The translations under genes and the position numbers were made by a program. The notes under the pieces are model-generated. The model was not told the origin of the DNA and ran no database searches. It worked only from the letters and a program-made list of their open reading frames with translations. Shown here one piece after another: positions 12,710-25,855 of a stretch of 64,000 bases of DNA. Location of the stretch: positions 14,370,801 through 14,434,800 of the forward strand of contig CM067344.1 of assembly GCA_034190875.2 (NCBI GenBank), given 5' to 3'. Origin of the DNA: Urechis unicinctus. Its lineage: Eukaryota > Annelida > Polychaeta > Xenopneusta > Urechidae. The first letter of the stretch is position 1. Each line of letters begins with the position of its first letter.

Positions 12710-13127
12710 TAGGGTCCTTTCCAAATATTGTCAATGATCGGGTCTAAAAAAGATATCATAATTTGCTAAGATAATATCGTTTCATCGCCGTACATGGCCA
12801 ATAAAAGCTCAATGGTGAAATTTCAATTCAACAACAACAACAACAACAACAATATAAAGTTTCAAGTGGAATAGATATTGACTTTCTAAAGAAATCCATT
12901 AAAGAATGACTTCATGGTTAGTTACAATAGTCACTCTTTAAATGTGTCAGAAGACGTCACAAGGAAACCTTGTAAACGTTCGGGATGTAGTCATGAGTTT
13001 CTTTTACGGCTATCCAATGTAATTTCGTCGTCGGTAGCCTGGTCGGGGTCGGGTCAACATGCATCATTTGACATGAAGATAATCATTGACTAGTCAATAT
13101 CGATGTCTCACTCTCATCTGAACGCTA
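12710..13127 (+). repeat. Local tandem duplication, right copy
   Basis: It matches 12281-12688, but many of the differences are insertions or deletions of one to four bases (for example ggatgtacatgag against ggatgtagtcatgag, and gaagaccgtcac against gaagacgtcac), with fewer simple substitutions. That is unusual for natural divergence and fits long-read error or a collapsed/expanded haplotype. Just after the core is the palindrome ATTGACTAGTCAAT. Confidence 0.9.
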
Positions 13128-13650
13128 ATATCACTTTCTTAGGTTTTGGCGATTTGTCACAATTATAGGGGCAAGTCGTCGTTGAAATAGATACTTCTGT
13201 CTATGTGGATTTTGGAATGTTTTGGGTATAGTCACTTCTTGGTTGTCGTCAAAGTGGACTCGTCATGGGTTTCAGTCCAGGGAACGCCGGAGCGTTCGAG
13301 TTCGGTCTGCGTCGATGCGTGCTCTTGTTTAGTGGTCTGGGTTGAAGCGAGGCTATCCAATGTAATAAGCATGAGGTAATTTAACTGAGGTAGCCGGAGT
13401 CAAATGCAATTGCGTAACATTAATTCAGTATGTCGAATCTGGGGCCGCCAACGATTTCGGTTATACAAGATTACTATTCTAAGAGCAGCTCGATCAATAA
13501 CTCATCCAACGTTGAAAGGAACAAGCGTACAATACATTTCGTTGTGTGACTGAACGAAATGCCTTGGCGTCATTACTCTCTCCTCAGAGCATTCAAAATC
13601 AGATAAGGAAGCGAGAATAAAATATTATGCATTGGAAGTCAACTTGTACG
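13128..13650. other. Spacer before C1
   Basis: No gene or repeat is recognised. It has a GC-richer stretch at about 13240-13360. The counterpart in unit 3 (before 41630) is a different sequence, so this interval is specific to unit 1. Confidence 0.4.
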
Positions 13651-16600
13651 CACTTGACCAGTGTTGCAATTATTATTCTCTGTATTGACATAATAATAAC
13701 TCTCGGTTCGAAGCTGACACCCTCACGTCCGCAAATGACGGGTTATAACCTCCTCGAGTGGATTTTCTGATGTACAAGCCAAGATGGATTGCGGAAGAGT
13801 TTCTTAATATGACCTCGCTATCTATATGAAATGTCCATTGAATGTGGCTCGAATTTTAAGTAGCTCTTTGCTTTGTCGGCATTTATGAGTATGGACGCTC
13901 TACTAACGAGGGTGGCAATCGTATGAAAGAGGCACAAATTTATAATCACCTTTGAACATAGAAGTTTAACACAGTTATCGCGGAATATAGCATGATTGAC
14001 AAGATCGACAAATGTATTAGAATTGAAATACAAAAAAAGCAAAACAAATCATGAAGGGGATTGCCAATTGTTTGTTAAATTGGCGAGTTGCACTTCCCTG
14101 TAATGGAAAAAAAACACATTTGGGTAATTTGGATGAGTTCCATGTCTTTGCGCTGCAAATTTACAATCTCATCACAGACTCATCGACCCGCTAACAGATG
14201 ATCCGGGTACGAAAATACTGCATCTGATCAGCAAAATGTCAAACAGGCCTTAATGTAGTCATCTTGTTAGGGACAGCTAATGATGCTAGCTGATGAGATT
14301 CATGGCCACTTCCGGTGCGCTGTGCAGATGTCAGGGTGTGATGGCAGACTGCTGTTATCTGGTAAGTGCAATCTTTGATTGCTTATTGATGTTGTATTTG
14401 CATTTGGCTTGTTGAGTTCAGGGAATTATGCTGTCTTTTCTTACTGAACAGAATTTTTTTCGATGGATTTGACTTATTTAGGCTTCTTAAGCCCTAACGA
14501 ATGGGGCGATCGCCAATTTCTGAATGGCATTTAAGATTAGCATGAATTTGAATATGGTTATCAATGCAGACGAAATCACACAGCAAAGTAGGTAGCATCG
14601 GTCATCCGTTTGCTGCCTCCCCCCCCAACCGCAGACCACAGACGCCGACTATATAATTTGATTGACGACAATTCATTTTCTCATCTTGAAGAGCATTCAT
14701 TGGCACATTATTGTAAATTGATAACCCAACCACAATTTGTTCGTTTCTGTTTGAAGTCCATATTGTCGAAAGTGGTGGCATGAAGATAACCCAGAGACAA
14801 GCACTATCTTATCGTAGGTGGCTTCATTGCCTATTATTCATTGCATCAAAGCCATGTATTGTTTTATCCGCCCCACAGTCCCCATGCTTTATGGATCGCA
14901 TAATGTCATAGGGAGGGGGTTAATGTTATAATATTGATAACTTTCCCAGCGCCGCCTTCTAGAGCCATATAAATCGAACTTAACCCAAATCGGCCATGCA
15001 CATGGAGGATGATGGTCTACGGAATCGATACTAATAGATCCTACACCCTCGAGTGAATGATGGGCATTCGCAATTGGAAAAACTTTGACGAAAGAAAACA
15101 TTATTAGGGTTTGGAAAGATAACAAGGAATCTCTGGGAAATGTTGTAAATAACCTCAATTCCCTTATGTCAAAATGACATTTCAATTTTTGAAAAGGTAA
15201 TCAAGAGACTAATACACATCAATTCGAGGATACTGTCATACGACTTGCTGTTATTAAACGAGAAAGAAATTACCTTCTTCTGTCATGAAATAGCATCCAC
15301 AAATCTGACTTTCCAATGCCAGACGTACCAGCTCGGTTATATGGTCGGCATAGTTGCGCTGCGGCGCTGTTATCAGTACGCCTCACTGGCTTCAGCAGAC
15401 ATCACACCATACATCTTTGTATGGAACTATTTGGCTCTCAGACCATTGTACTTGCAGATTCACTGGTCTGTGTTGGTGACGTTGGTTTGTAGATATTTGA
15501 GAGGAAATGTTGATCAAACTAGTGTTACTGATCACTCATTTCCATGCTTCTTTATTCCTACTTCTCACGCTTTAGTAAATGCCGCTATCAATTGTGCTAT
15601 CAAACTATGTTCAGTAATGTTGCGCCCTTTTATCACTCGTTGTTGCCGCTGAGACATCAACTTTTCATTGTTTACAATCAATTCACATGTTTGCAATGAT
15701 CTGTCATTTACAGTAAATGTCAGTGTAAGTTATCGCATGATCACGTGGATTACATGGGATGACACCTACACGCGATAATCGCGAGGGTTGTCTCTAGGTC
15801 GCCAGAGGTTTGATGCTTCTTCCATTTATTCAAACGAGATAGATTCGCTTCCAATAGAGTGTTCTCACTACATTATCACATTGCATAAATGCATCCAACA
15901 TTTAGGATCTGTGTCAGGTGAAAGTTACATTACAACTTCAATGCCACCGCAAATAAACATCTTCAAGTAGGTTGCTTAAACAACTACTGTATTCTTCGGT
16001 CTGTCGTAGTTGAATGACGCAGTGTGCAAAGAAGTAAAGAAGACGTATTCGTTAAATCTTTTGTATATATTCCTATGCTGAATCATATGAATCAATATAA
16101 TTTAAAAGTTTAGGTTAACGAAATGTCTGCACTGGGGAACAAGACAACACATCACTTCAGAAGAGTGTTTATTTCAATGTCGGATTACATCATTTTTGTA
16201 AATCGGTTTTTTACAATTTATGATAACAGTTTGATATAATTCTGGACTTTGGAAAAAACCTTTCCATACTCCTTATTCAGTATTACCCATTATGCAGTTT
16301 TGTGATCCTCACCTAAATTGTCGTATCATAGTTTGGGCAACCCGTAAGTCTCAACAAAAATCCGTGGGGTAGGGGGTAGTTCCAAAATTTCCTGATGAGG
16401 AACACTCAACCAGATAAACATTTCACAAACCGCCACTTAGGCGAAAACCTCTGCTATAACACTTGTAAAATGTACTTGATTTAAGCGCCCCAATAATCTT
16501 GCTTTATTAGTGCTGCGGTGCTCAGACACTTAATCAAAATCGAAAGAAAGCAGGGCTGGCGATACGGGAAAATAGCCGAGCCTATTCTGGAGTTATGATT

Positions 16601-17220
16601 GGCTGAGAGGAGGGTGCAATGCGATAATATATTGAAACAGCTAACCTCTATGATGCATTTACTGATGATGCAATGAACTCTCTATAATAAGTTTAATCAC
16701 TTCTTGTCATGGCTAGAAAATCGTGGTTGAGTTATGTCGCATTTACCTGTTTTGAACAACCATTTTCCTTTGTGTAAAATTATTTTCAGTTATTTAATCA
16801 CATATATTTCTTTCATTACCAATCGGGCTGAACTTTAAAAAACCTGAAAATTTTAATATTCATGCACATTAGATTAAATCGCGTGTAGTTCTATTGAAGT
16901 GGCACGATATTGATTTATATTAGAGTTTTCATCGATTTCGGTTAATGAATAATTCTCGTGCTCAAATGGTTTGAATAATCATAATGATTCAAACAGTTGT
17001 CATTATAGATTGGTAAGTTAGAGAGGGACAATAAATTAATGATGGTCATTCTAAAAAGCGAATCGGTATCGTTTTAGGTAACTATCAAGGATTATTGTTC
17101 AGTTTAGAAGCAACGGAACCTCCATTGTGTAGTCAAATTGAACACGTTGGAAGGATTCGGAGCCAAATGGACAAAACAACACAACGCTCGATTGTTTCGA
17201 GTAAACCAAGTTATATATAG
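13651..17220 (+). repeat. Array block C, copy C1
   Basis: It is closely matched by C2 (23331-25855), which lacks the first 700 bases and an internal stretch around 15370-15740. It is more loosely matched by C3 (41631-46115). A 135-codon plus frame at 15245-15652 exists only here: C2 has the deletion and C3 is disrupted, so it is not a gene. A 60-codon open stretch from 15788 survives in C2 and partly in C3 but starts at TTG. Block C runs directly into block A. Confidence 0.85.
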
Positions 17221-20200
17221 CAATTATTTCACATCACCAAATTATGTGTCGTTTTATAAAGGGGGTGCAAATATACACAAGCTGTCAAGCGTTATATTCA
17301 CGATAACAAATAACATGCTGGCTGTGCTGGAAGTCAAAATGGATGTGGAAGATATTGGTTGCTATCAAAATATTCAATATAACTTGGGAATGGTTTGGTT
17401 CAGTGCAACATTTCTCTGGTGGGTTGATTTTGCCGACTGAATGCAAAATAAACGATTGTCTCTGCGTCTGATGTCGAAGATCAGGCAAGGGAAGGATCAG
17501 GATTGTTAGTCCTTCTCTTCCGCATCATCCACAGGCGGATACTTCATAATAGGGATATCTAGTGAAGCGTGCTGAAGATACGCTTGGCCATCACAGGAGC
17601 GGTGTGCCGGCATAAGTTTTATTACTCACCAGCTAACCGATCTGTTGGCTACTGCAGTTCGTTATTGATAGTCAGTAATTGTAGACTGAGCGCTTTGTCC
17701 TTCAAACACTTGACGAATATTCGCTCGACACCCTCGTCCACCTTCCATAGATCATGCATATATAAGTCACTGAATAAGGCATCATGCAGCTACGTTTTGA
17801 TCATCTGGTGCGTACAAAATTTTCATGAGTTGAGAAGCTACCCTTGCATTTGGAGTCCACTGGCTTCATTCCAGACATCTCCGAAATGCTGTCCCATGGT
17901 TAAATGTTGAATTCTTACTCCGAATCAATACCATGGTAGGTTGTCTGGTAATATATGGCGCTGCAACAACATCGTATCAGGTATCTTGGGTATTTTATCC
18001 CTAGTGTTTAGGTGAAGCCTAACAACAACTGAAGGAGCTTTTGCTAGTTCGTCAAATATCATCGAGCTGTCCACGAAATGTGGTGCTAGTATTCAAGGCC
18101 ACACAACTGTGAGATAGATATATTGCTTTAATAATCGTCATAATTTTGGCTCTGCGGAGTGATGAGATTATGGAAGTCGCCACGTGAGTATTTGAATATG
18201 TCCTATAGCAGATGTTGAATTCTCTTGCTCATCCTTTATTGATTGACTTCTACCGTGAGGTTGGCATTCAAAAAAATTTTGACCGGAATTTCGCGTCTAT
18301 AAGGCTGAGCTGGAACAGATCTGCTCCGTATGACTATTTATATAATTGATCAACGTACACCTCCTAGAGAAACAGAGGCATCAATAACAAATGGTGTTCA
18401 ATATTCCATGGGCGAAATAGCTTCGTGTTTCAGTAAATTATTGGTACTTACATAGCTTAGGTTTTAACAATTGTTGTTTAAGCAACAAATTGGGCCCATT
18501 TAATGGCCATAAACTTATAATGTTTTGTGAGGATTTACTGCACGACTTTATTGATGCGTACTATGTAAGACGTAGATATTTAGGTAAATATGATCATCGT
18601 TTTCATCCCTGCAGATAGCGTAATTAATTCGGATATGTAATTTTTTGTCAAAATAACGATTGCATACATTTTTGTTTAATAACACACCTTTAATCTTCGG
18701 GTGACTTTAACATCACATATGTTGAGTTCTAAGAGCTATGCTATGTGGTTTATCTTCAATAAGCCACAGAGAAAGCAGTAGATACAACAAAATTGCCTGG
18801 GGAATATCATCCTAGGGCACAATTCCTTGATACTACTATGTGATTGTTGTAATTATCGAAAAGGTTGGGGCAAGATATTGGAATAGGCATCTATTTAATT
18901 AAGGATTTTATTGCAACTGATTAATGATTATGAGAAGAGGGGGCTGTTTGTTAAATGAATACATGAAAGACCGGTTTTTTAGCGCTGAACATCGTCGGTC
19001 GACTTGCATGCCCTCATCACTTTTACAAGAAAAAAAATAGTTGTCTTAAGTATTAATCCTGTGACAAATAATCTTTCAATGTAAACGGTGGAATGTGCGG
19101 GTTATATACGGCAAACGAGGAAAGCAACCCTGGTGCCAGAACCGAGCCTCTGAATAGTAAATAACTACATCCTATAAGGGAACGGATTACTGAGATACGC
19201 CACACCGGAATGATGCGATGTGTGGCTCATTGCAGGCTGCTCATATGCTCACATAAATTAGTCAGTGGTAGTCTCCAAAGCTATGCAATATATTTATCTG
19301 CATTCTCTACTCGGTATCCAATATATGATCGAGCGGCACTTAGATGCGGATACCCTCCCTTGTTCTGTATGCGTATTTGTATAGCATACACTGTGACATT
19401 ATTACGTGCATTATTAATGATTCATTGGCAAATGATACATTTATCCACAAGCGCTTATGCCTGTCAACAGAACTCCCTCGAGCGGCAGAGACGAGACAGG
19501 CGAAACTGAACGTGCTCGTTGAATGAATTGACTTGGGTGCCTCTGCATTTATCCAGCTACCCTGGCCGTATCAGTATCTAGATGTCGGGGAAACACACAG
19601 ATGAACGGGAGTATCGTGTAAAAGCACTTATTGTGTTTAGACAAAAGCCGTTGCGATGGTGCTTTTACGTCACTATGTCGTCCTCTTTGGCGCGAAAAGA
19701 TTAGCAGCGAACTTTTTGTCTTTCACAATTGCACCAACAGTTGGGATTAGAGGCAATCACTCTCAATAATTGAACACGCCTAATATTTCCTAAATCAAAA
19801 AGCCCTAGAGCAAGGCTGGATGCGTTAAATCGTTCTTCGATGGTACCGTCAGGGAATCTCCTATGCAACATGAAATTCAAGCGTTGCAATACAACGCTGC
19901 ACCTCCGAACAGAAACTCACACGATTGTTAATCTCGTTTAGAATGGATGGGTGTTGCTTAATAGTGTATGGTGAGCTTATATTGGATTGTCCTTTGATAT
20001 CAAATTTATATAAACAATCGAACCTCTTTTGACATTCGTTATTCTTTGCTTTATGTTAAGCATATGCCTCTCATATTTATTTATATAACTCTTACAATTA
20101 CTGTACCACTGGCTGGTTGGGTTATGAAGATCTTGTTGGATCTCACTGAACCCAAAATTATGCGCAATATGGGTAGATAATAAAGCAGATTACAACATCT

Positions 20201-20375
20201 TTATATCGTCATCAAAGCGCATAGATACGACTGACCATCACCAGTCAACTAGAAAGATTTTGCCTTCATTCAGTAAAGAAGCAAAGCTGATTTTGTATTG
20301 TATTGTGAATAAATTATGCTATTCATTTCTACTTTTTACCGTTACTACTACCACCACCACCATAGAAAATTGGAA

Positions 20376-20440
<65 letters not shown>

Positions 20441-20474
20441 GCTTCATCATTTTCATCATCATCTTCATCATCAT
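20376..20474. repeat. CAT microsatellite
   Basis: It is perfect from 20376 to 20440 and interrupted afterwards. Shorter relatives sit at the same place in A1 (about 1686-1710) and A4 (about 49948-49970), so this is a copy-specific expansion. It generates poly-His and poly-Met frames that should be ignored. Confidence 0.97.
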
Positions 20475-20621
20475 AACATTTTCCTTCGTGATAGATCTCC
20501 TACAGTAAGGTGTGCACATAGAAATGACACTGATCAACTGAGTTACACGACAGTAGGCGGAGCTACATGCGATTCCGTGTTTAAGATAACTTAACTTTGA
20601 GCCATCTAATTGATCCACTAG

Positions 20622-20795
20622 CGACGTTTTATGGTTCCCAGTGGATAACACATCCAATTCGGAAATGGACCGAATTGGAAAGGCGTCTCTTTGGCGGCTC
20701 GTCAGATAAACAACCTTCGCACTGGGAGAGTGAATAGCAATGTTCACAACCAGGTATTTCCGAATTGTGGCAATTAGGAATAACAATTTAACCAT
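20622..20795 (-). other. Short minus-strand ORF kept in all A copies, copy A2
   Basis: Equivalent of 1965-2159. It has the same ATG and the core MVKLLFLIATIRKYLVVN ... HKTS, 58 codons. After HKTS a one-base change in length moves the frame, and the open frame then runs on through the CAT microsatellite to 20319; that extension is an artefact. Confidence 0.2.
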
Positions 20796-20989
20796 TCTAA
20801 GGGCTTAACGTACTGTTTAGGCCTGTCTTGCAAACCAAAAAGAGAATACTGATCAATCACAGTCGGAAACAAACCTGGAAAGGGTAGGAAATATTAAGGC
20901 GAAAGCATTATTGCTCTTGTATGGACTGACCTTAAGTGTGGGGCAACTAACGCACCAAGTCATCTAAATGACCTGCTATATGGCTTTAC

Positions 20990-21340
20990 GCACGGGTTGT
21001 GACTTGCTTGTTTAATTTCGTCCGTGGATGACTTGTATTATATGCCATGACTGTCTTGTTTTATAGTGATTTAACAATGACAGGCATATATTATTATGCT
21101 TAAACAGGCTTGTTCTGTTATGGTGTTATATTCTATAATAAGCTAGTTTTTCATGGGACAGTATGCTATGAAATGCTAGTTTTATTATGACTTCATATGC
21201 AATGGTTGGCTTGTTTGATAAGGGCAGTACATATTATGGCTTGTTTTATTATGGTTTGTATGCTACAAACCTGCTTGTTTTATTATGGCATTTACGTGCT
21301 GTGACAGTTTTGTTTTTATAAGGGTTTTAAAATCTCTGGT
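20990..21340. repeat. Degenerate 33-34-bp minisatellite in A2
   Basis: Same unit family as 2370-2760 (cttgttttattatg ... atatgctatga), with fewer clear units. Confidence 0.75.
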
Positions 21341-22020
21341 AGGATTATTATATTATGACTCTATTTTGTTGTTTGGTATGATCACATTTGTTGTGAAATG
21401 GTCATCATTTTTTTAGTGACACTGTAACTAGTAAGTATATGATACCAATATAGATACTGTGGAACATTATCATCAAGTAAGTTCTGATTATCAGCATATT
21501 TGCTGACTGGCTGGTTGGCTGAATGTGCCACCAATGGCATAATATAACTTTGGGGGTATAGCCTTAATTTGTAATTTATCCAAATCAAACAGGCCAGCAT
21601 TTTCCTAAACCGAGGCTTGCCCTTAAAAGAAAGTTAGAGTCGGCGTTGGTGTCACGAATTGGCCTCGATTTTAAGGCTATCACTTGCAAAGTTATAAGGA
21701 ATTATTCAGTTAAAAAAATTTCAGCAAAATCTCGCAAATTACTGTTGAATTATTCTATGAATGCTGAGGTGCATAAAAGCAATAAGACAACCTTGCCTCT
21801 TGGCAATATCAAAGAGAACAGATATTTATCATCTGTTATATGTCATGAAACATATTTGAGTCAAGTCTGTTGTGAAAAATGTCGGGCAACATCCCAACTA
21901 CCTAGTTATCATTGATCTGCCTTTTCACTGAAGCAGTCTGAAGCACATACGGGCTACTAGCATGATGGACCAACGAAAACGCTATCGCTTATAACATATT
22001 TCATCATTCGCAATGGATCC

Positions 22021-22555
22021 AAAGTAACATTGCTGTGGATCCTAAATCACACTATCTTGGATACCACACAAGACGTTTTATTGCTGCTAGCTGTGACAGT
22101 CTCAGTCAATATTACAGGACAACAGAAAACTGTATGGGGTATAACTTAAACAGTTCATCTTTATTTTATATGAATGTGAGCCTTATATTTAGTACGAAAG
22201 CAGGTAAGCCTGAAGAATTTAGAAAAGTAAATTGAAGGTCTATAATTTAATATGTCAGATTATAGACCTGTAAATTGTTTGCTAAATTTTGGCGTAATGT
22301 GCAGCAGTACCTCAAAGCCCTTCAAAGAGTAATTTCATTAATTATGTTAGCGGCTAGATGACGGAAACTTGGCAGCGAAGGAGCACAGAAACATGACTTG
22401 CGAGGATGATCTACACCTACATCCTACATATTGAAATACTTAGCTCTTCAAACAAGATGCACGTAGGAATATATCTACAAGGCTCGTTTTGTGGCCTCCC
22501 GAGCATATGTGGTACAGCTGAGTGACTGATAGATGGACGGGAGCATCGATTAAAA
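22021..22555. other. Spacer between A2 and block E
   Basis: It contains a 66-codon plus frame from the ATG at 22035 (starting MDPKSHYLGYHTRR) that I do not recognise and see nowhere else in the window. A faint copy of the cggctagac segment found at 10815, 28850 and 49040 is present near 22345. Nothing else is supported. Confidence 0.35.
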
Positions 22556-23170
22556 TGATCCAATTTCGTTATGATTGGGACGTCTGAGATCGTCCATATT
22601 CCGATAATTGATCATGTTCGCACAAAATTGTGGGGCATTCATCATATATCATACGTGGTGAAGACACTTTCACGCAGGCAATATTCTGATATGATACAAA
22701 AGGGTCCGTTTTGTTAGGATAAAACAAGCATTGAGCCGTTTTTCTCTTAATATTAAAACAATGGGTTTGAACATCGTGAAGTGTTAAGTTCAACTGTTCG
22801 GATTCTGAGCTATAAACATTTAGTTACCAATATTTTGCTCGTATTCCAGAGCAAGCCACTCTAATCGCTGTTCACTGTTAGAATTCCATTAAAAGATGAC
22901 CCATAACAAGCAGCGGCGAAAACCATAGGTTGCAATAACGGTTATCGAGTATAACATAAATCTAGATACGAGCGTTAACATGATGATCCTCTCGTGAAAG
23001 AGACACGCTGATATCGGTATAATATCCTGCATTTTTCACGTATATCAAACGGAGCAGTCTATTGTACTGATTCAGGTAGACCTCATGATTAATGTAATAG
23101 GTCGCTCTAACGGCATTAATGTCCAATGCGCATTGCACACTGCAGCATAAATGGACAATGTGGTCAAAAC
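22556..23170 (+). repeat. Block E, copy E2
   Basis: It aligns with 43085-43638, from atgattgggacgt to attgcacac.tcagcataaatg. It sits just upstream of C2 and, in unit 3, inside C3, but is absent from C1. It therefore looks like an insertion gained, or a segment lost, after the units separated. No coding potential is recognised. Confidence 0.75.
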
Positions 23171-23330
23171 GCCACAGACTGAAAACAATAAAGACCCCTT
23201 CATTTAAAAGCTGAAGAGCCCTATAGATCGTTTTCAGCAAAAGTCCATATATTGTATCAATTATATATTTGCACTGGGACGATTTGTGCGCTTAACAAAT
23301 CAAATTTTAACAATAAAGAATCTTTGAAAA

Positions 23331-25855
23331 AATCTTTGATTGCTTATCGCTGTTGTATTTGCATTTGGCTTGTTGAGTTCAGGGAATTATGCTGTCTTTT
23401 CTTACTGAACAGAATGTTTTTCGATGGATTTGACTTATTTAGGCTTCTTAAGCCCTAACGAATGGGGCGATCGCCAATTTCTGAATGGCATTTAAGAGTA
23501 GCATGAATTTGAATATGGTTATCAATGCAGACGAAATCACACAGCAAAGCAGGTAGCATCGGTCATTCGTTCGCTGCCCCCCCCCCCCAACCGCAGACCA
23601 AAGACGCCGACTATATAATTTGATTGACGACAATTCATTTACTTATCTTGAAAAGCATTCATTGGCACATTATTGTAAATTGATAACCCTATCACAATTT
23701 GATCGTTCCTGTTTAAGTCCATATTGTCGAAAGTGGTGGCATGAAGATGACCCAGAACCATGCACTATCTTATCGTAGGTGGCTTCATTGCCTATTATTC
23801 ATTGCATCAAAGCCATGTATTGTTTTATCCGCCCCGCAGTCCCCATGCTTTATGGATCGCATAATGTCTTAAGGAGGGGGTTAATGTTATAATATTGATA
23901 ACTTTCCCAGCGCCGCCCTCTAGAGCCATATAAATCGAACTTAACCCAAATCGGCCATGCACATGGAGGATGATGGTCTACGGAATCGATACTAATAGAT
24001 CCTACAGCCTAGAGTGAATGATGGGCATTCGCAAATAGAACAAAATAGCTGAAATGAATGCTGGTCATACTTTGACGAAAGAAAACATTATCAGGGTTTG
24101 GAAAAATAACAAGGAAATGTTGTAAATTACCCCCATTCCCTTATGTCAAAATGACATTTAAATTTTTGAAAAGGTCACCAAGAGACTAATACACATCAAT
24201 TCGAGGATACTGTCATACGACTTGCAGTTATTAAACGAGAAAGAAATTACCTTCTTCTGTCATGAAATAGGAACCACAAATCTGACTTTCCAATGCCAGA
24301 CGTAAGAGCTCGGTTATATGGTCGGGATAGTTGCACTGCGTATCATCCGCGTTACCATGCGATGACATACCTATTGGGATGACACCTACACGCGATAATC
24401 GCGAGGGTTGTCTCTAGGTCGCCAGAGGTTTGATGCTACTTCTATTTATTCAAACGAAATAGATTCGCTTCCGATAGAGTTTTCTCACTACATTATCACA
24501 TTTCATAAATGCATCCAACATTTAGGATCTGTGTCAGGTGAAAGTTACATTACAACTTCAATGCCACCGCAAATAAACATCTTCAAGTAGGTTGCCTAGA
24601 CAACTACTGTATTCTTCGGTATGTCGTAGTTGAATGACGCAGTGTGCAAAGAAGTAAAGAAGACGTATTCGTTAAATCTTTTGTATATATTCCTATGCTG
24701 AATCATATGAATCAATATAATTTAAAAGTTTAGGTTAACGAAATGTCTGCAGTGGGGATCAAGACAACACATTACTTCACCAGAGTGTTTGTTTCAATGT
24801 CGGATTACATGAATTTTGTATATCGGTTTTTTACAATTTATGGTAAGTTTGATATAATTCTGGACTTTGAAAAAAACCTTTCCATACTCCTTATTCAGTA
24901 TTACCCATTATACAGTTTTGTGATCCTCACCAAAATTGTCGTATCATAGTTTGGGCAACCCGTAAGTCTCAACAAAAATCCGTGGGGTAGGGGGTAGTTC
25001 CATAATTTCCTGATGAGGAACACTCAACCAGATAAACATTTCACAAACCGCCACTTAGGCGAAAACCTCTGTTATAACACTTGTAAAATGTACTTGATTT
25101 AAGCGCCCCAATAATCTTGCTTTGTTAGTGCTGCAGTGCTCAAACACTTAATCAAAATCGAAAGAAAGCAGGGCTGGCGATACGGGAAAATAGCCGAGCC
25201 TATTCTGGAATTATGATTGGCTGAGAGGAGGGTGCAATGCGATAATATATTGAAGCAGCTAACCTCTATGATGCATTTACTGAAGATGCAATGAACTCTC
25301 TATAATAAGTTTAATCACTTCTTGTCATGGCTAGAAACTCGTGGTTGAGTTATGTCGCATTTACCTGTTTTGAACAACCATTTACCTTTTTGTAAAATTA
25401 TTTACAGTTATTTAATAACATATATTTCTTTCATTACCAATCGGGCTGAACTTTAAAAAATCTGAAAATTTTAATAATCATGCACATAAGATTTAATCGC
25501 GTGTAGTTCTATTGAAGTGGCACGATATTGATTTATAATAGAGTTTTTCATCGATTTCGGTTAATGAATAATTCTCGTGCTCAAATGGTTTGAATAATCA
25601 TAATGATTCAAACAGTTGTCATTATAGATTGGTAAGTTAGAGAGGGACAATAAATTAATGATGGTCATTCTAAAAAGTGAATCGGTATCGTTTTAGGTAA
25701 CTGTCAAGGATTATTGTTCAGTTTAGAAGCAGCGGAACCTCCAAGCTATATTGTGTAGTCAAATTGAACACGTTGGAAGGATTCGGAGTCAAATGGACAA
25801 AACAACACAACGCTCGATTGTTTTGAGTAAACCAAGTTATATATAGCAATTATTT
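23331..25855 (+). repeat. Array block C, copy C2
   Basis: Very similar to C1 from about 14372 onward, at an offset of about 8.6-9 kb. Differences are scattered substitutions and a few indels, among them loss of a 370-base stretch near 24345. A poly-C run of about 12 at 23577-23588 is longer than in C1. Confidence 0.85.

Larger units (their letters stand above)
17221..22020 (+). repeat. Array block A, copy A2
   Basis: Its first part is nearly identical to A3, including shared frames at 17138-17440 and 17569-17910 that owe their likeness to recent duplication. Compared with A3 it lacks about 235 bases (27225-27460 of A3). The end piece 21840-22020 matches 51255-51455. No block B follows it: the array passes through a short spacer and block E to C2. 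Confidence 0.85.

Noticed and set aside
15245..15652. 135-codon plus frame in C1
   Set aside because: Deleted in C2 and disrupted in C3; hydrophobic runs but no family resemblance.
17138..17440. 100-codon plus frame with a partial duplicate at 25872-26066
   Set aside because: The likeness is due to the recent duplication of the whole block. In A1 and A4 the corresponding sequence has stops and indels.
17285..17488. Minus frame LPDLRHQTQ...GKINPPEKCC in A1, A2 and A3
   Set aside because: A4 carries a frameshift in the middle, and the N-terminal parts differ between copies. This is repeat sequence without sign of constraint.
17569..17910. 113-codon plus frame, nearly identical to 26408-26653
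   Set aside because: Again shared only by the youngest pair of copies; no support from A1 or A4 and no recognised domain.
20316..20594. Poly-His, poly-Ile and poly-Met frames
   Set aside because: They come from the CAT microsatellite, which is expanded in this copy only.
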